Below the pieces are notes generated by a model that saw nothing but the letters and a program-made list of their open reading frames with translations, had not been told where the DNA came from and searched no databases. Below are positions 51,699 to 60,502 of a stretch of DNA of 64,000 nt, one piece after another. The position numbers were made by a program, and so were the translations under genes. This stretch comes from Paradesertivirga superstes (lineage in GTDB: Bacteria > Bacteroidota > Bacteroidia > Sphingobacteriales > Sphingobacteriaceae), in the NCBI RefSeq assembly GCF_037622515.1, contig NZ_JBBJCN010000004.1, positions 62,001 to 126,000 of the forward strand. Reading direction: 5' to 3'. Positions within the stretch are counted from its first letter, which is position 1. Every line of letters starts with the position of its first letter.

Positions 51699-54139
51699 CA
51701 ACTAAGGCGTTTTAGCTCCTTTTGTCTTCGGAAAATTGAAAGTAAAAATCCAATAACCATGATTATCGTTCCTCCCCAAAACAGGTTGATGAACGGAAAT
51801 TTGATGGCTTTAAGTACAATCCATTTTTTAGGAGTCAATGGCTTTTGATAGACCATAAGTTCCAGTTTATCTTTTGCCGGAAATATGTTTGAGAAACGAA
51901 ACTTCAAACCTGCCTCGTCAATAGTTTTCGCAAAATCAAACTTATTTCCGTTTTTAATAAGGTATAATGGCTCAACATTATACGTTTTACCTTTAGTAAC
52001 TACCTCGAGCTGCATTCCAACGGCCACATCACCAGGTGTTAAAGGAATTTTCTCAATAGTTGCGTTTTTGTTGACAGATTTTACAACTATAATGCCGTTA
52101 TTATACTTTACCGTATCACCTGGAGAAACCTCCTTCGTAATTGGTGTATCATACTCTTCTTCGTCAGAATGACCTTCATGGGCTTCATGCTTATCTTCCT
52201 TCGGAGGAGCGGCAGTCGCATGAGTATATATATCATATGTTAAATAATGACGGGTATCTGGCGATGCAATTAAACCCATTTTAGGATTCTGCTGCGCATT
52301 AGGATAAAGATCAAATTCTTCTTTAACCTTACCCGTGCTCTTATCAATAGTTTTGTAGTTAACTCTATAATAAACATTGGGCCCTTCAATAGAATCTCCG
52401 ACATATGTAATGGTATATTTGTCCATTGCAAGCGGTTCACCCTGATAAAGCATCAAGTTCTCACGTGGCTTTTCTACTTTATCAAACCCTTCAACCGCTA
52501 TAAGCCCCGTGCTGTTAACAGACACTACTTCGTTTGTAGCTGCCGACACTAATGCACCGATTAGTAGCAAAGCAAAACCAATATGAGCAACCGAAGATCC
52601 GGCCAGTTTCCATTTGCCTTTTAAAGCATCAAAGAGAATATCAAAGTTTGTAACGATGGAAAACACCCCGGCGAAAGTCAACAGAATGTACATCAGATTC
52701 GCATACACTTTAGCGACGTAAACAAATCCAGCCGTTATACATAAAGCAATGATTATTGAGATAATTATCTTCCTCCAGAATTTTTTTGAATCAGTAGTAC
52801 GGTATTTCAGAAATTGTGTAAATCCGGAAATGATGGCAACGATAACAGCAAAAGGAACCTGCCATTTATTATAATGCTGAATTACATTTGGAGGAGGAGC
52901 GATTTTAGTCCCGAAGACAGCATTGAAAACAGGTATGGATGTGGTAGCTATTACCTGGATACATGATACTGTTAAAACCAGCGCCCCGATAAATAACCAA
53001 AATTCTCTTGAGTATGTCTCTTCATCTTTCTGTGTGATAGGCATTCCTTTCCAGCGAACGACCATCAAAACAATCGGAATTATTGCAAATACAGCCAGGT
53101 ACAAAAGTAAATGCCCAAACATTCCAAGATCCGTAAAAGCATGAACTGATGTTTCACCTAATATGCCGCTTCTCGTTAGAAATGAGGCGTATAAAACCAG
53201 CACAAAACTTATTAGTGTTAAAAATGTAGCGGTGAAATAAGAATGACCGGAACTTTTAAATGCAAGAATCACATGTACTGCCGCTATAAGCATTAACCAT
53301 GGAATAATAGAGGCGTTCTCAACTGGATCCCAGGCCCAGAACCCACCGAAATTCAAAGCTTCATAGGCCCAGAATGAACCCATAATGATGCCGGTTCCTA
53401 AAATCATAACTGCAAAAAGAGCCCATGGAAGAGCTACACCCGGCCATTCTTTATGTTTCTTTTGCCACAAACCTGCAATTGCATAAGCGAAAGGAACGAT
53501 CATGGATGCAAAACCCAGGAAGAGAGTTGGAGGGTGAATAACCATCCAGTAATTCTGTAATAAGGGATTCAGACCATTTCCATCTGGAATTAAGCTCAGA
53601 TAATCAGGTCTCGAAAAAATAGGCCCGTCAATGGCATCTCTTAATAAAATGAACGGCGAACTACCAATACGTGTCCCCAGGATTTCAACTCCAAGAAGCA
53701 TAGACGCAATAAAAGTTTGCGACAGCATCACTGTTGTCATTACAGAATTTTCCCAGCTTTTCGCTTTCCATATTAAAATGCTTGATAAAACTGCTTGCCA
53801 GAACATCCAGAGCCAGAAACTTCCTTCCTGACCTTCCCAAAAACAGGAAATAATATAATATGTAGGTAATGCCTTGGAAGAATGTGCCCAGGCGTAATGA
53901 TATTCAAAATAATGGTTGTATATAATATAAAATAAACAAGCCCCCACTCCTATTACTGATATGAAATTCAGGCCGAAGCCAATGCGGGCAATGCGCTGCC
54001 ATGAATCATCCAGGGTGTCTTTTACCGTTGCAAAATAATAAGAGATAGTGGCTAAAAATGCAGAACCAAAAGATAAAATAATAAAAAACTGGCCAAGCTG
54101 GCCTGGTAGCAGGTGTTCTCCTGCAAATTGTGTATCCAT
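51698..54139 (-). CDS. ccmF: Cytochrome c maturation protein CcmF/CcsA family
   Basis: This large 813-residue membrane protein has about 15 helices. The heme-handling WWD motif reads FGGFWAWDPVENASIIPW (about 265-282), with conserved His in WMVIHPPTLFLGFAS. A periplasmic loop near residue 645 contains a His/Glu-rich run (KEDKHEAHEGHSDEEEYD), uncommon for the family. It ligates heme to apocytochrome c with CcmE as donor. It lies 14 bp downstream of ccmE. Confidence 0.93.
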   Translation of the reverse strand: MDTQFAGEHLLPGQLGQFFIILSFGSAFLATISYYFATVKDTLDDSWQRIARIGFGLNFISVIGVGACLFYIIYNHYFEYHYAWAHSSKALPTYYIISCFWEGQEGSFWLWMFWQAVLSSILIWKAKSWENSVMTTVMLSQTFIASMLLGVEILGTRIGSSPFILLRDAIDGPIFSRPDYLSLIPDGNGLNPLLQNYWMVIHPPTLFLGFASMIVPFAYAIAGLWQKKHKEWPGVALPWALFAVMILGTGIIMGSFWAYEALNFGGFWAWDPVENASIIPWLMLIAAVHVILAFKSSGHSYFTATFLTLISFVLVLYASFLTRSGILGETSVHAFTDLGMFGHLLLYLAVFAIIPIVLMVVRWKGMPITQKDEETYSREFWLFIGALVLTVSCIQVIATTSIPVFNAVFGTKIAPPPNVIQHYNKWQVPFAVIVAIISGFTQFLKYRTTDSKKFWRKIIISIIIALCITAGFVYVAKVYANLMYILLTFAGVFSIVTNFDILFDALKGKWKLAGSSVAHIGFALLLIGALVSAATNEVVSVNSTGLIAVEGFDKVEKPRENLMLYQGEPLAMDKYTITYVGDSIEGPNVYYRVNYKTIDKSTGKVKEEFDLYPNAQQNPKMGLIASPDTRHYLTYDIYTHATAAPPKEDKHEAHEGHSDEEEYDTPITKEVSPGDTVKYNNGIIVVKSVNKNATIEKIPLTPGDVAVGMQLEVVTKGKTYNVEPLYLIKNGNKFDFAKTIDEAGLKFRFSNIFPAKDKLELMVYQKPLTPKKWIVLKAIKFPFINLFWGGTIIMVIGFLLSIFRRQKELKRLS

Positions 54140-54153
54140 TTATTTGATTGAAT

Positions 54154-54555
54154 TTAAGAAGCAGAATTTACTTCCTGAACCTCGATTTGATCTTTGTTGT
54201 ATTTAGACGGACACTTCATTAGTATTTTAGAAGCCTGAAACTCTCCGTTCACCATTTTTCCGGTTAAGACTATTTGCTCGGATCGTTCAAAATCCTGAGG
54301 TTTTGTTCCGTTAAAAACCACTTTGCATTCTTTACCATTATTGTCTTTCATATAGAAAGCAAAATAATTGGCATCCCTTTGAGGATTATAAACCAGTTCT
54401 TTTTCTTTATCCAGTTTTCCAACCACATGCAACTCTGAGCTTGTTTCCTGTGCATCTGAGAAAGTTCCGTATGTACTTGAATCTGCGTATGTGCTGATAA
54501 TTGTACCTATAGCAATAGCAATAATAATAATTCCAATGATCGAGCTCCTTTTCAT
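54154..54555 (-). CDS. ccmE: Heme chaperone CcmE, CxxxY variant
   Basis: The 133 residues start with a signal-anchor helix (IIGIIIIAIAIGTIIS). A beta-barrel OB-like domain follows. The heme-attachment region, usually H-x-x-x-Y, reads MKCPSKYN, so Cys115 replaces His with Tyr119 kept. This is the variant described in archaea and some bacteria. It ferries heme to CcmF. Confidence 0.9.
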   Translation of the reverse strand: MKRSSIIGIIIIAIAIGTIISTYADSSTYGTFSDAQETSSELHVVGKLDKEKELVYNPQRDANYFAFYMKDNNGKECKVVFNGTKPQDFERSEQIVLTGKMVNGEFQASKILMKCPSKYNKDQIEVQEVNSAS

Positions 54556-54697
54556 GAATATCTAAAACCTTTAAATTCCTAACGAAATTGGGTTTACAAA
54601 ATTACAAAACGATAACCATTAGTGATACAATTATGAACCGCTATGTTTATTAAGAATTATTCTAGATAAGGAATATATAAATGGTTTTTACGAGCTA

Positions 54698-56128
54698 TTA
54701 TGGCCAGATACCCAGGTTCATATACGAAATAGCGATTTTATCAATCGAAGAAATAAAAGCAGCAGTTCTCAAATCGTTGATTTCGGGGTTTTTTACCTTG
54801 ATGTTACGAATTTCGTGATACGAACGAATCATGGTATCTTCAAGTCCTGAATTAACAAGTTCGAGTTCTGAAGGCCCTTTTACCACTAAACTTTTTTGTT
54901 CTGCATTCAAAGACACGCCAGTCATTTTCTCCATAAGGTTAATCAGATTCAAGCTATTATTTTCTTCGTATCGTTTATCCATGCGTCCGAAAGCAACATG
55001 CGAAAGATTTTTAAGCCATTCAAAGTATGAAACAGTAACCCCACCTGCATTGCAGTACATATCAGGGATAATTATACCGCCTTTTTTTAAAAATAATTCG
55101 GCAGCCTGGGGTGATGTTGGGCCGTTAGCGCCTTCGGCAATAATTTTTGCTTTTATATTCTGGATATTACTGATGGTAAGCTGATTTTCAAGAGCAGCAG
55201 GTACCAATATATCACAATCTTGTTCTAGTCCTTCTGAAGAGTTTTTAAATCCCGTAGCACCATTAAATCCTAATATAGAACCTGTTTCTTTACGATGAGC
55301 CACCACTGCTTCCAGATCTAGTCCTGATGAACTATATATAGCTCCTTCAAATTCACAAAGTCCAACTATAACAGCGCCAAATTCCAGTAAATATTTAGCC
55401 GAATGATAGCCAACATTTCCAAGCCCCTGAACAATAACACGTTTCCCTGATAATCCCGTATTTAATCCAAGTGCCTGCATATCTTCGGTTATACTCACAC
55501 ATTCGCGTATAGCAATGGCAACTCCGCGGCCGGTTGCTTCTTTACGACCGTGAATACCATGCAAGGCAATTGGTTTTCCTGTTACACAAGCCAGCGCATC
55601 AAGCTGCCCGGGATTCATAGTAAGATAAGTATCAGCTATCCAGCTCATCTCCCGTTCTCCTGACCCGTAGTCCGGAGCCGGAACATCGATAGCAGGCCCT
55701 ATAAAGTTCTTTTTCACCAATTCAACCGTATACCTGCGAGTTATATTTTCAAGTTCTGCAAGTGAATAGTTTTTAGGGTTAATTTTGATCCCTCCCTTTG
55801 CACCACCAAAGGGAACATTTACAATAGCACATTTGTATGTCATTAAAGCAGCCAGGGCCATAACTTCATCCTGATTTACTATTTCACTGTATCTGATACC
55901 TCCTTTTGTAGGCGACATATGGTTTGAATGCTCTACCCTCCATCCGTCAACTACTTCCACAGCATTCCCTTTTCTAATCGGGAAACGAAAATGATAAACA
56001 CTATTACATGCTTTAATCTGATTTAGCAATCCTTTTGAATGGTTGGTAAATTGTGCCGCGTTATCAAAATACGAACAAACATCATCAAAAAAGCCGGTGG
56101 GATTAGGGTTTACAATATCTTTTACCAT
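54698..56128 (-). CDS. Glu/Leu/Phe/Val family dehydrogenase, probably glutamate dehydrogenase
   Basis: The 476 residues carry the substrate-binding VNVPFGGAKGGIKINPKNYS with its catalytic Lys, the DVPAPDYGSG motif, and a Rossmann fold with KRVIVQGLGNVGYHSAKYL. It interconverts glutamate and 2-oxoglutarate plus ammonium. Length is somewhat above the 420-450 residues of NAD-type enzymes, because of a helical insertion near 380-420. It interrupts the ccm genes and its promoter region is 56129-56237. Confidence 0.92.
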   Translation of the reverse strand: MVKDIVNPNPTGFFDDVCSYFDNAAQFTNHSKGLLNQIKACNSVYHFRFPIRKGNAVEVVDGWRVEHSNHMSPTKGGIRYSEIVNQDEVMALAALMTYKCAIVNVPFGGAKGGIKINPKNYSLAELENITRRYTVELVKKNFIGPAIDVPAPDYGSGEREMSWIADTYLTMNPGQLDALACVTGKPIALHGIHGRKEATGRGVAIAIRECVSITEDMQALGLNTGLSGKRVIVQGLGNVGYHSAKYLLEFGAVIVGLCEFEGAIYSSSGLDLEAVVAHRKETGSILGFNGATGFKNSSEGLEQDCDILVPAALENQLTISNIQNIKAKIIAEGANGPTSPQAAELFLKKGGIIIPDMYCNAGGVTVSYFEWLKNLSHVAFGRMDKRYEENNSLNLINLMEKMTGVSLNAEQKSLVVKGPSELELVNSGLEDTMIRSYHEIRNIKVKNPEINDLRTAAFISSIDKIAISYMNLGIWP

Positions 56129-56237
56129 ACTTGAGGTTTATAACATGTCTTTTTTTATCGAAAAGTAAAATTATCCTCAAAACGAGAATAATATAAAACC
56201 AGAACGAAAATAAAGCAAAAAAGTTCGGATTCAGAGC

Positions 56238-56447
56238 TTAGATTGAGTCTTCCCTGTTTTCCAGCTTTTTTACCCGTCTGTCAATTGAGAATAAATAAGC
56301 GATAAGTCCGATAAAGATAACAGCGATAACGATGACAACAACATATATTTTGCCTGAGCTTCTTAATCCCGAAGCCATTTCTACCTCTTGTGCCCGAGCC
56401 TGGAAAAATGTTAAAAGTATCACAAGAATGCCTGGTATTGTTTTCAT
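56238..56447 (-). CDS. ccmD: CcmD-like small membrane protein
   Basis: From the ATG at 56447, overlapping the ccmC stop (TGATG), the protein has 69 residues. A signal peptide (GILVILLTFFQARA) precedes one membrane helix (VVIVIAVIFIGLIAYLFSI) and a basic tail (RRVKKLENRE), the CcmD pattern. It would stabilise the heme-release complex of CcmABC-CcmE. Sequence conservation in this family is low, so the call rests on context. Confidence 0.72.
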   Translation of the reverse strand: MKTIPGILVILLTFFQARAQEVEMASGLRSSGKIYVVVIVIAVIFIGLIAYLFSIDRRVKKLENREDSI

Positions 56448-57109
56448 CAATTTGAGTTTTGTAAGTTTTCTAATTTACGGATACGATAACGTATTGTCAT
56501 AATCCATGTTCCTATAAGCATCCATCCTAATACGGCAGGACGAAACACCAGTTTCATATTATCATCTAAATCATATCCGGCAAACCCCGGATTACCGCCA
56601 TTACCCGGATGTAATGAATCCGTCATTCGCGGCAGGATAAATAACAACACTATCATTACCGGGAAGGCGAATATGTTATAAACGGCAGATATTTTGGCAC
56701 GTTTTTGCTCTTCATCTATGGAGTTTCTAAGAACCAGGTAAGCCAGGTACATTAAGGTGGAAATTGCTGAACCATTTAATTTAGGGTCGTTTGGCCATGG
56801 TTCGCCCCATGTAATATTTGCCCAAAGCATGCCCGTAATTAATCCGAAAAAACAAAAAACAACTCCTGTATTTACACTTTCAACAGCAATCAGATCATGG
56901 TTTGTTTTCCCTGAACCTAAATATTTGATACTATATATAACCGAGATCAAATACATCAGAATCATCGAAAACCACATCGGAACATGGAAATAAACGTTTC
57001 GAATCGTTTCATGTAGTATGGGTAATGCAGGAACATCCATTAGTAGCCCTCCTACCAAAGAGTAGAGCACCAAAACTGAGGCTAATATTTTCCACCAGTT
57101 TTCTTTCAT
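56447..57109 (-). CDS. ccmC: Heme exporter protein CcmC
   Basis: The 220 residues have six membrane helices. The usual heme-binding W-G-x-W-W-x-W-D segment is represented by MLWANITWGEPWPNDPKLNG, a pattern typical of Bacteroidetes CcmC. Conserved His appear in LHETIRNVYFHVPMWFS. It presents heme to CcmE. A strong promoter lies at 57129-57159, so ccmC-ccmD is probably one transcript. Confidence 0.88.
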   Translation of the reverse strand: MKENWWKILASVLVLYSLVGGLLMDVPALPILHETIRNVYFHVPMWFSMILMYLISVIYSIKYLGSGKTNHDLIAVESVNTGVVFCFFGLITGMLWANITWGEPWPNDPKLNGSAISTLMYLAYLVLRNSIDEEQKRAKISAVYNIFAFPVMIVLLFILPRMTDSLHPGNGGNPGFAGYDLDDNMKLVFRPAVLGWMLIGTWIMTIRYRIRKLENLQNSN

Positions 57110-57128
57110 ATTTTTTTTAATTAGTGCC

Positions 57129-57159
57129 CAAATGTAAAAAAGAGAGGTGGTGCATCAAA
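57129..57159 (-). promoter_or_regulatory. Bacteroidetes-type promoter for ccmC-ccmD
   Basis: On the minus strand TTTG (57156-57159) is followed after exactly 19 bases by TACATTTG (57129-57136). This matches the sigma-ABfr consensus TTTG-N19-TAnnTTTG and ends 20 bp before the ccmC ATG. Confidence 0.7.
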
Positions 57160-57198
57160 GTGAAATCTTATATCATTTAATCTAATCACAATATGTAT

Positions 57199-57206
57199 TA
57201 ACTTTG
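57199..57206 (+). promoter_or_regulatory. -7 element for the methyltransferase gene
   Basis: TAACTTTG fits TAnnTTTG and lies 23 bp before the GTG start at 57230. A clear -33 TTTG is missing (ATTTAA at about 57175). Confidence 0.45.
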
Positions 57207-57229
57207 GTTAAATTAAAACTGGAGGAATT

Positions 57230-57979
57230 GTGAAAAAAAGCAAGGATAAATTTTCCGCTCAAGCAAAGCAGTATCAAAAATTTCGCCCGCACTATCCTGA
57301 TCTGCTTTACAGTTTCTTGTATAGTAAAGTTCAGGATTTTGATTCGGCCTGGGATTGCGGAACAGGTAACGGGCAGGTTGCAAGCGAACTTGCTGAAAAA
57401 TTCAAAAAGGTTTTTGCAAGCGACATTAGTGAAAATCAATTACAACATGCAAATCTCAAGGATAATATTACTTACTTTTTAGGTCGATCAGAAGAAACTG
57501 ATTTTGTTGATAACAGTTTCGATCTCATCACTGTTGCTCAGGCAGTTCATTGGTTTGATTTACATAGTTTTTATAAAGAAGCTAAACGTGTAGCTAAACC
57601 TAATGCAGTTATTGCAATTTGGGGATACAACCTTCTGAACGTTTCCACAGAGATTGACAGGATTATTGGCAAGTTCTATAATGATACTTTACACGATTAT
57701 TGGGATGCGGAGAGAAAGTTAGTTGAAGATGAGTACAAATCGATATCTTTTCCCTTTAAGGAGTTTGAAGTTCCAAGGTTTGAAATTGTTGTCAACTGGG
57801 ACATTGAACAATTACTTGGATATTTAAATTCATGGTCTGCAGTACAAAATTATATAGAAGCAAATGGTTACAACCCGGTTGATGAATTGGAAAATGAACT
57901 GGAGCCTTTCTGGCATACAGATAGCATAAAAAATATTCGATTCAGAGTTTTTGCCAGGGTTGGGATGATTGAAAAATAG
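57230..57979 (+). CDS. Class I SAM-dependent methyltransferase
   Basis: The start is a GTG at 57230 with GGAGG 4 nt upstream, which decides it. The 249 residues hold FSAQAKQYQKFRPHYPDLL, motif I WDCGTGNGQVASELAEKF, and the post-I Asp (ASDISENQL). TVAQAVHWFDLHSFYKEAKR is typical of Methyltransferase_11-type small-molecule enzymes. Substrate unknown. It is convergent with ccmB. Confidence 0.9.
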   Translation: MKKSKDKFSAQAKQYQKFRPHYPDLLYSFLYSKVQDFDSAWDCGTGNGQVASELAEKFKKVFASDISENQLQHANLKDNITYFLGRSEETDFVDNSFDLITVAQAVHWFDLHSFYKEAKRVAKPNAVIAIWGYNLLNVSTEIDRIIGKFYNDTLHDYWDAERKLVEDEYKSISFPFKEFEVPRFEIVVNWDIEQLLGYLNSWSAVQNYIEANGYNPVDELENELEPFWHTDSIKNIRFRVFARVGMIEK

Positions 57980-57981
57980 AG

Positions 57982-58014
57982 AATGCCAAACTTAGAATAG
58001 ACGGATTCGGCATT
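57982..58014. terminator. Weak hairpin between convergent genes
   Basis: AATGCC at 57982-57987 pairs with GGCATT at 58009-58014. It lies just after the methyltransferase stop and before the ccmB stop; no strong T-run follows. Confidence 0.3.
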
Positions 58015-58062
58015 TCACGCTTGTTTTCCGGCTGCTGGTGTAATTTTAATCTCCTGCAATTA

Positions 58063-58722
58063 TTATTCTTTCCATAAATAAGGAAAAAGAATCAGTGATA
58101 CTGTGATCACAATTAAATTAATAGCTGCTAATACTCCTATTTCATTTAAACTTACACTGCGGTCCAGGCCATCCATCGCATTCTTTGAAAATTGTATTAG
58201 AACCATTAACAAGGGTATTATTACAGGAAAACTTAGAATTGCCATCAAAGCACCACTGTTATTCGCTTTAGATGCTATTCCAGAAATCATAGTAAATACG
58301 GTGGCGAAACTAATACTACCTATAAGAACTGCGAGCATATAAAACAATGGGTCGCCGACAGGATTATTAAAAACAAGCATGTAAAATCCTAATGCTATTA
58401 TCGATAATAACAGCATTAGCAGGATGTTATATATAATTTTAGAGAGTATCACGGCTTTAGCACCAGCTATACTGTAGTAATAAAGCTGGCGGCCCTTGTT
58501 TTCCTGTATAAAGCTTTTTGCAATCGCATTTACCGACGCGAACAGCATTATTATCCAGAATAATGCATTCCATGTTATCGGATTTATTTGCTTGAAAGAT
58601 AGAAAACAGACAAATATTGTAGAAACTACATACAGCAAAATTCCGTTGAAGGCGTATTTTGAGCGCCATTCTAATATTATCTCTTTTTGAATTAGAAATT
58701 TTACCTGACCAAATAAACTCAT
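58063..58722 (-). CDS. ccmB: Heme exporter protein CcmB
   Basis: From the ATG at 58722 (MSLFGQVKFLIQKEIILEWR) the protein has 219 residues with six helices. It matches CcmB at the amphipathic N-terminus and at KSFIQENKGRQLYYYSIAGA. It works with CcmA, CcmC and CcmD to load heme on CcmE. CcmA is not in the window. Confidence 0.9.
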   Translation of the reverse strand: MSLFGQVKFLIQKEIILEWRSKYAFNGILLYVVSTIFVCFLSFKQINPITWNALFWIIMLFASVNAIAKSFIQENKGRQLYYYSIAGAKAVILSKIIYNILLMLLLSIIALGFYMLVFNNPVGDPLFYMLAVLIGSISFATVFTMISGIASKANNSGALMAILSFPVIIPLLMVLIQFSKNAMDGLDRSVSLNEIGVLAAINLIVITVSLILFPYLWKE

Positions 58723-58804
58723 CGGTTTCAAAGATAAAGATTTGTTATTGGTTGAATTGTTATTGAAATTTGTTTTTGTTCATTATGAAAGTGTATTTTA
58801 AGCA

Positions 58805-59284
58805 ATGTTTTGTTCAAAACTCGATACTCCCATAGGAATGCTGTTTATTAAATCCAGTGATAAAGCTCTCTATTCCATTGGCTTTGATGAGGATGAAACA
58901 GAAGAAAATCCGGGCGAACTCACCGAATACGCTAAAGTTCAGTTGCAGGAATATTTTAGCGGAAAACGAAGTTATTTCGATTTTTCAACCGAGCAGGCTG
59001 GAACAGACTTTCAAAAACTGGTATGGAATGAGCTGCTTTGTATTACACCGGGAAACCCGATCAGCTATGCTTCTCTTTCAAAAAAAATGAATAATCCCTT
59101 AGCGATTAGGGCTATCGCATCTGCAAATGGCAAAAACAAATTAATGATCGCAGTGCCCTGTCACCGCGTTATTGGCAGTACCGGAGAATTAGTTGGCTAT
59201 GCCTGTGGATTATGGAGAAAGAAATGGCTATTGGAGCATGAGGCCCGGATGATGAATACGGGCCAGGCTACATTATTTTTTTAG
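58805..59284 (+). CDS. ogt: Methylated-DNA--protein-cysteine methyltransferase (Ogt/MGMT)
   Basis: The 159 residues carry the active-site motif IAVPCHRVIG, whose Cys accepts the alkyl group from O6-methylguanine, and the Asn/Arg hinge NPLAIRAIASANGKN. An N-terminal ribonuclease-like part is present. It repairs DNA alkylation in a suicide reaction. It overlaps the convergent neighbour by 4 bp. Confidence 0.93.
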   Translation: MFCSKLDTPIGMLFIKSSDKALYSIGFDEDETEENPGELTEYAKVQLQEYFSGKRSYFDFSTEQAGTDFQKLVWNELLCITPGNPISYASLSKKMNNPLAIRAIASANGKNKLMIAVPCHRVIGSTGELVGYACGLWRKKWLLEHEARMMNTGQATLFF

Positions 59285-59682
59285 CGGGTTGCTTTTCTCC
59301 TTGAACCGATAATGGATGCAAGTGATCCTGTTATCAATAATATCCACCCTACCCAGCGATAGTGTACAATTCGTGAAGCTGCCGCAGCGAGTTTCTTTAG
59401 GGGGATAAAAGAAAAGTAATCATTTACTTTGAAATAAACCGCCGCCAGAGTAAAAAGAATTACAATTAACGAAGCCCAGGCAGAAAAACGCAAAAGACCC
59501 TTTTTATTTATTACTGATGCGATTAAGCCTAAAGCAGCTAATAACATCACAACGGATGCCAGGGTTACATCAATATCGTAATAGTTCCAGTTTCCGATAA
59601 TCGGGATATGAAGCATCGGGCTTAACGCGCCTGCTATAATTAATATGGAGCCTAGTAAGCCAGGATAATTAACAGATTTCAT
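59281..59682 (-). CDS. Four-helix membrane protein, function unknown
   Basis: The 133 residues have four hydrophobic helices (LLGSILIIAGALSPML; VTLASVVMLLAALGLIASVI; FSAWASLIVILFTLAAVYF; WVGWILLITGSLASIIG) and a basic end. No named family comes to mind. It lies 55 bp downstream of gldC on the same strand. Confidence 0.7.
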   Translation of the reverse strand: MKSVNYPGLLGSILIIAGALSPMLHIPIIGNWNYYDIDVTLASVVMLLAALGLIASVINKKGLLRFSAWASLIVILFTLAAVYFKVNDYFSFIPLKKLAAAASRIVHYRWVGWILLITGSLASIIGSRRKATR

Positions 59683-59690
59683 TTTAAATA

Positions 59691-59720
59691 AGATGTGAGA
59701 TGTGAGACATTAGATTTGAG
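59691..59720. repeat. Short direct repeat (GATGTGAGATGTGAGA type)
   Basis: GATGTGAGATGTGAGACATT followed by AGATTTGAG sits between gldC and the 59281 gene. It is a simple imperfect repeat of a kind often seen between Bacteroidetes genes. Confidence 0.45.
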
Positions 59721-59737
59721 AATGGCAATCATTTAAA

Positions 59738-60073
59738 TTACTTATTTTCAGTAATTTCCATTTTTTCGGCGAAATGGGCACAATAATCACGCAGATCTTC
59801 TACAATGTTTTTTTCTCCCGTCGCCCTTAAAAAGCTATCACCCATAGTTTGAAGAGTCTCATAGAAAAAACGTTTCATTTCGTCAACAGGCATGTCTTTA
59901 GTCCAAAGGTCAATACGTAAAGCATTCTTGTAATTATGATCCCATAAGGCCAGCATCATTGATTTTACGGGTAATTTTTCTTTGTTCTCAGAATCGGTTG
60001 ATTCCCAGGTAATGTTTTCCGGAACGTTATTATCGTCAAGTTCTATGGTAAGTTTTATTTCTGCTTTCTTCAT
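59738..60073 (-). CDS. gldC: Gliding motility-associated protein GldC
   Basis: The 111 residues match GldC along the length: KKAEIKLTIELDDNNVPENI, LRIDLWTKDMPVDEMKRFF, MGDSFLRATGEKN. GldC is small and cytosolic in Flavobacterium, where it supports gliding and the type IX secretion machinery. Many non-gliding Bacteroidetes retain it, so motility cannot be inferred from it alone. Confidence 0.93.
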   Translation of the reverse strand: MKKAEIKLTIELDDNNVPENITWESTDSENKEKLPVKSMMLALWDHNYKNALRIDLWTKDMPVDEMKRFFYETLQTMGDSFLRATGEKNIVEDLRDYCAHFAEKMEITENK

Positions 60074-60081
60074 TATTATAC

Positions 60082-60193
60082 TATGATTACACTAATTGAT
60101 GTGATTTCACTGATTATTATATTATGATTACACTGATTGATGTGATTTCACTGATTATGGTGATTACACTGATTTGGGTGATTGCACTGATTT
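60082..60193. repeat. Tandem 41-bp repeat (ATGATTACACTGATT type)
   Basis: Two nearly identical 41-bp units start at 60082 and 60123 (TATGATTACACTRATTGATG...), followed by partial units GTGATTACACTGATT and GTGATTGCACTGATT. They lie upstream of gldC. A poly-T/A stretch (60191-60245) follows. No gene is present between 60074 and 60244. Confidence 0.7.
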
Positions 60194-60244
60194 TTTACTT
60201 TTTACTTTTTAATTTTTAATTTTTAATTCTCACTTTTCACTTTT

Positions 60245-60502
60245 TCACTTCAAACCCTGAATTATCAGCATCAGTATTGCAGCAAAGATGATAAATACTA
60301 TCTCTATTATCCAAATGCGTTTTAAATCCTTTAAAAACCTGCGGAAAATGATGTCTGTGATGAAACTTAAAAGAGCAAGCAAAAACAATGAGACACTGCC
60401 TAAAACTCTCCAGCCTTCAGCATCACGATATATGAATAAATAAAGAATGCTGACAACTATTACAGATGTGAGAATATTTAAGGGTGTTAAACGAAGCTTC
60501 AA
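60245..60502 (-). CDS. Small membrane protein, 85 residues
   Basis: It has three hydrophobic helices (LTSVIVVSILYLFIY; LGSVSLFLLALLSFITDIIF; IIEIVFIIFAAILMLIIQG). It overlaps the helicase stop by 4 bp on the same strand, so translation is coupled. Family not recognised. Confidence 0.7.
   Translation of the reverse strand: MKLRLTPLNILTSVIVVSILYLFIYRDAEGWRVLGSVSLFLLALLSFITDIIFRRFLKDLKRIWIIEIVFIIFAAILMLIIQGLK

Noticed and set aside
60082..60193. CRISPR array
   Set aside because: Repeat units are adjacent without unique spacers and no cas gene is present.
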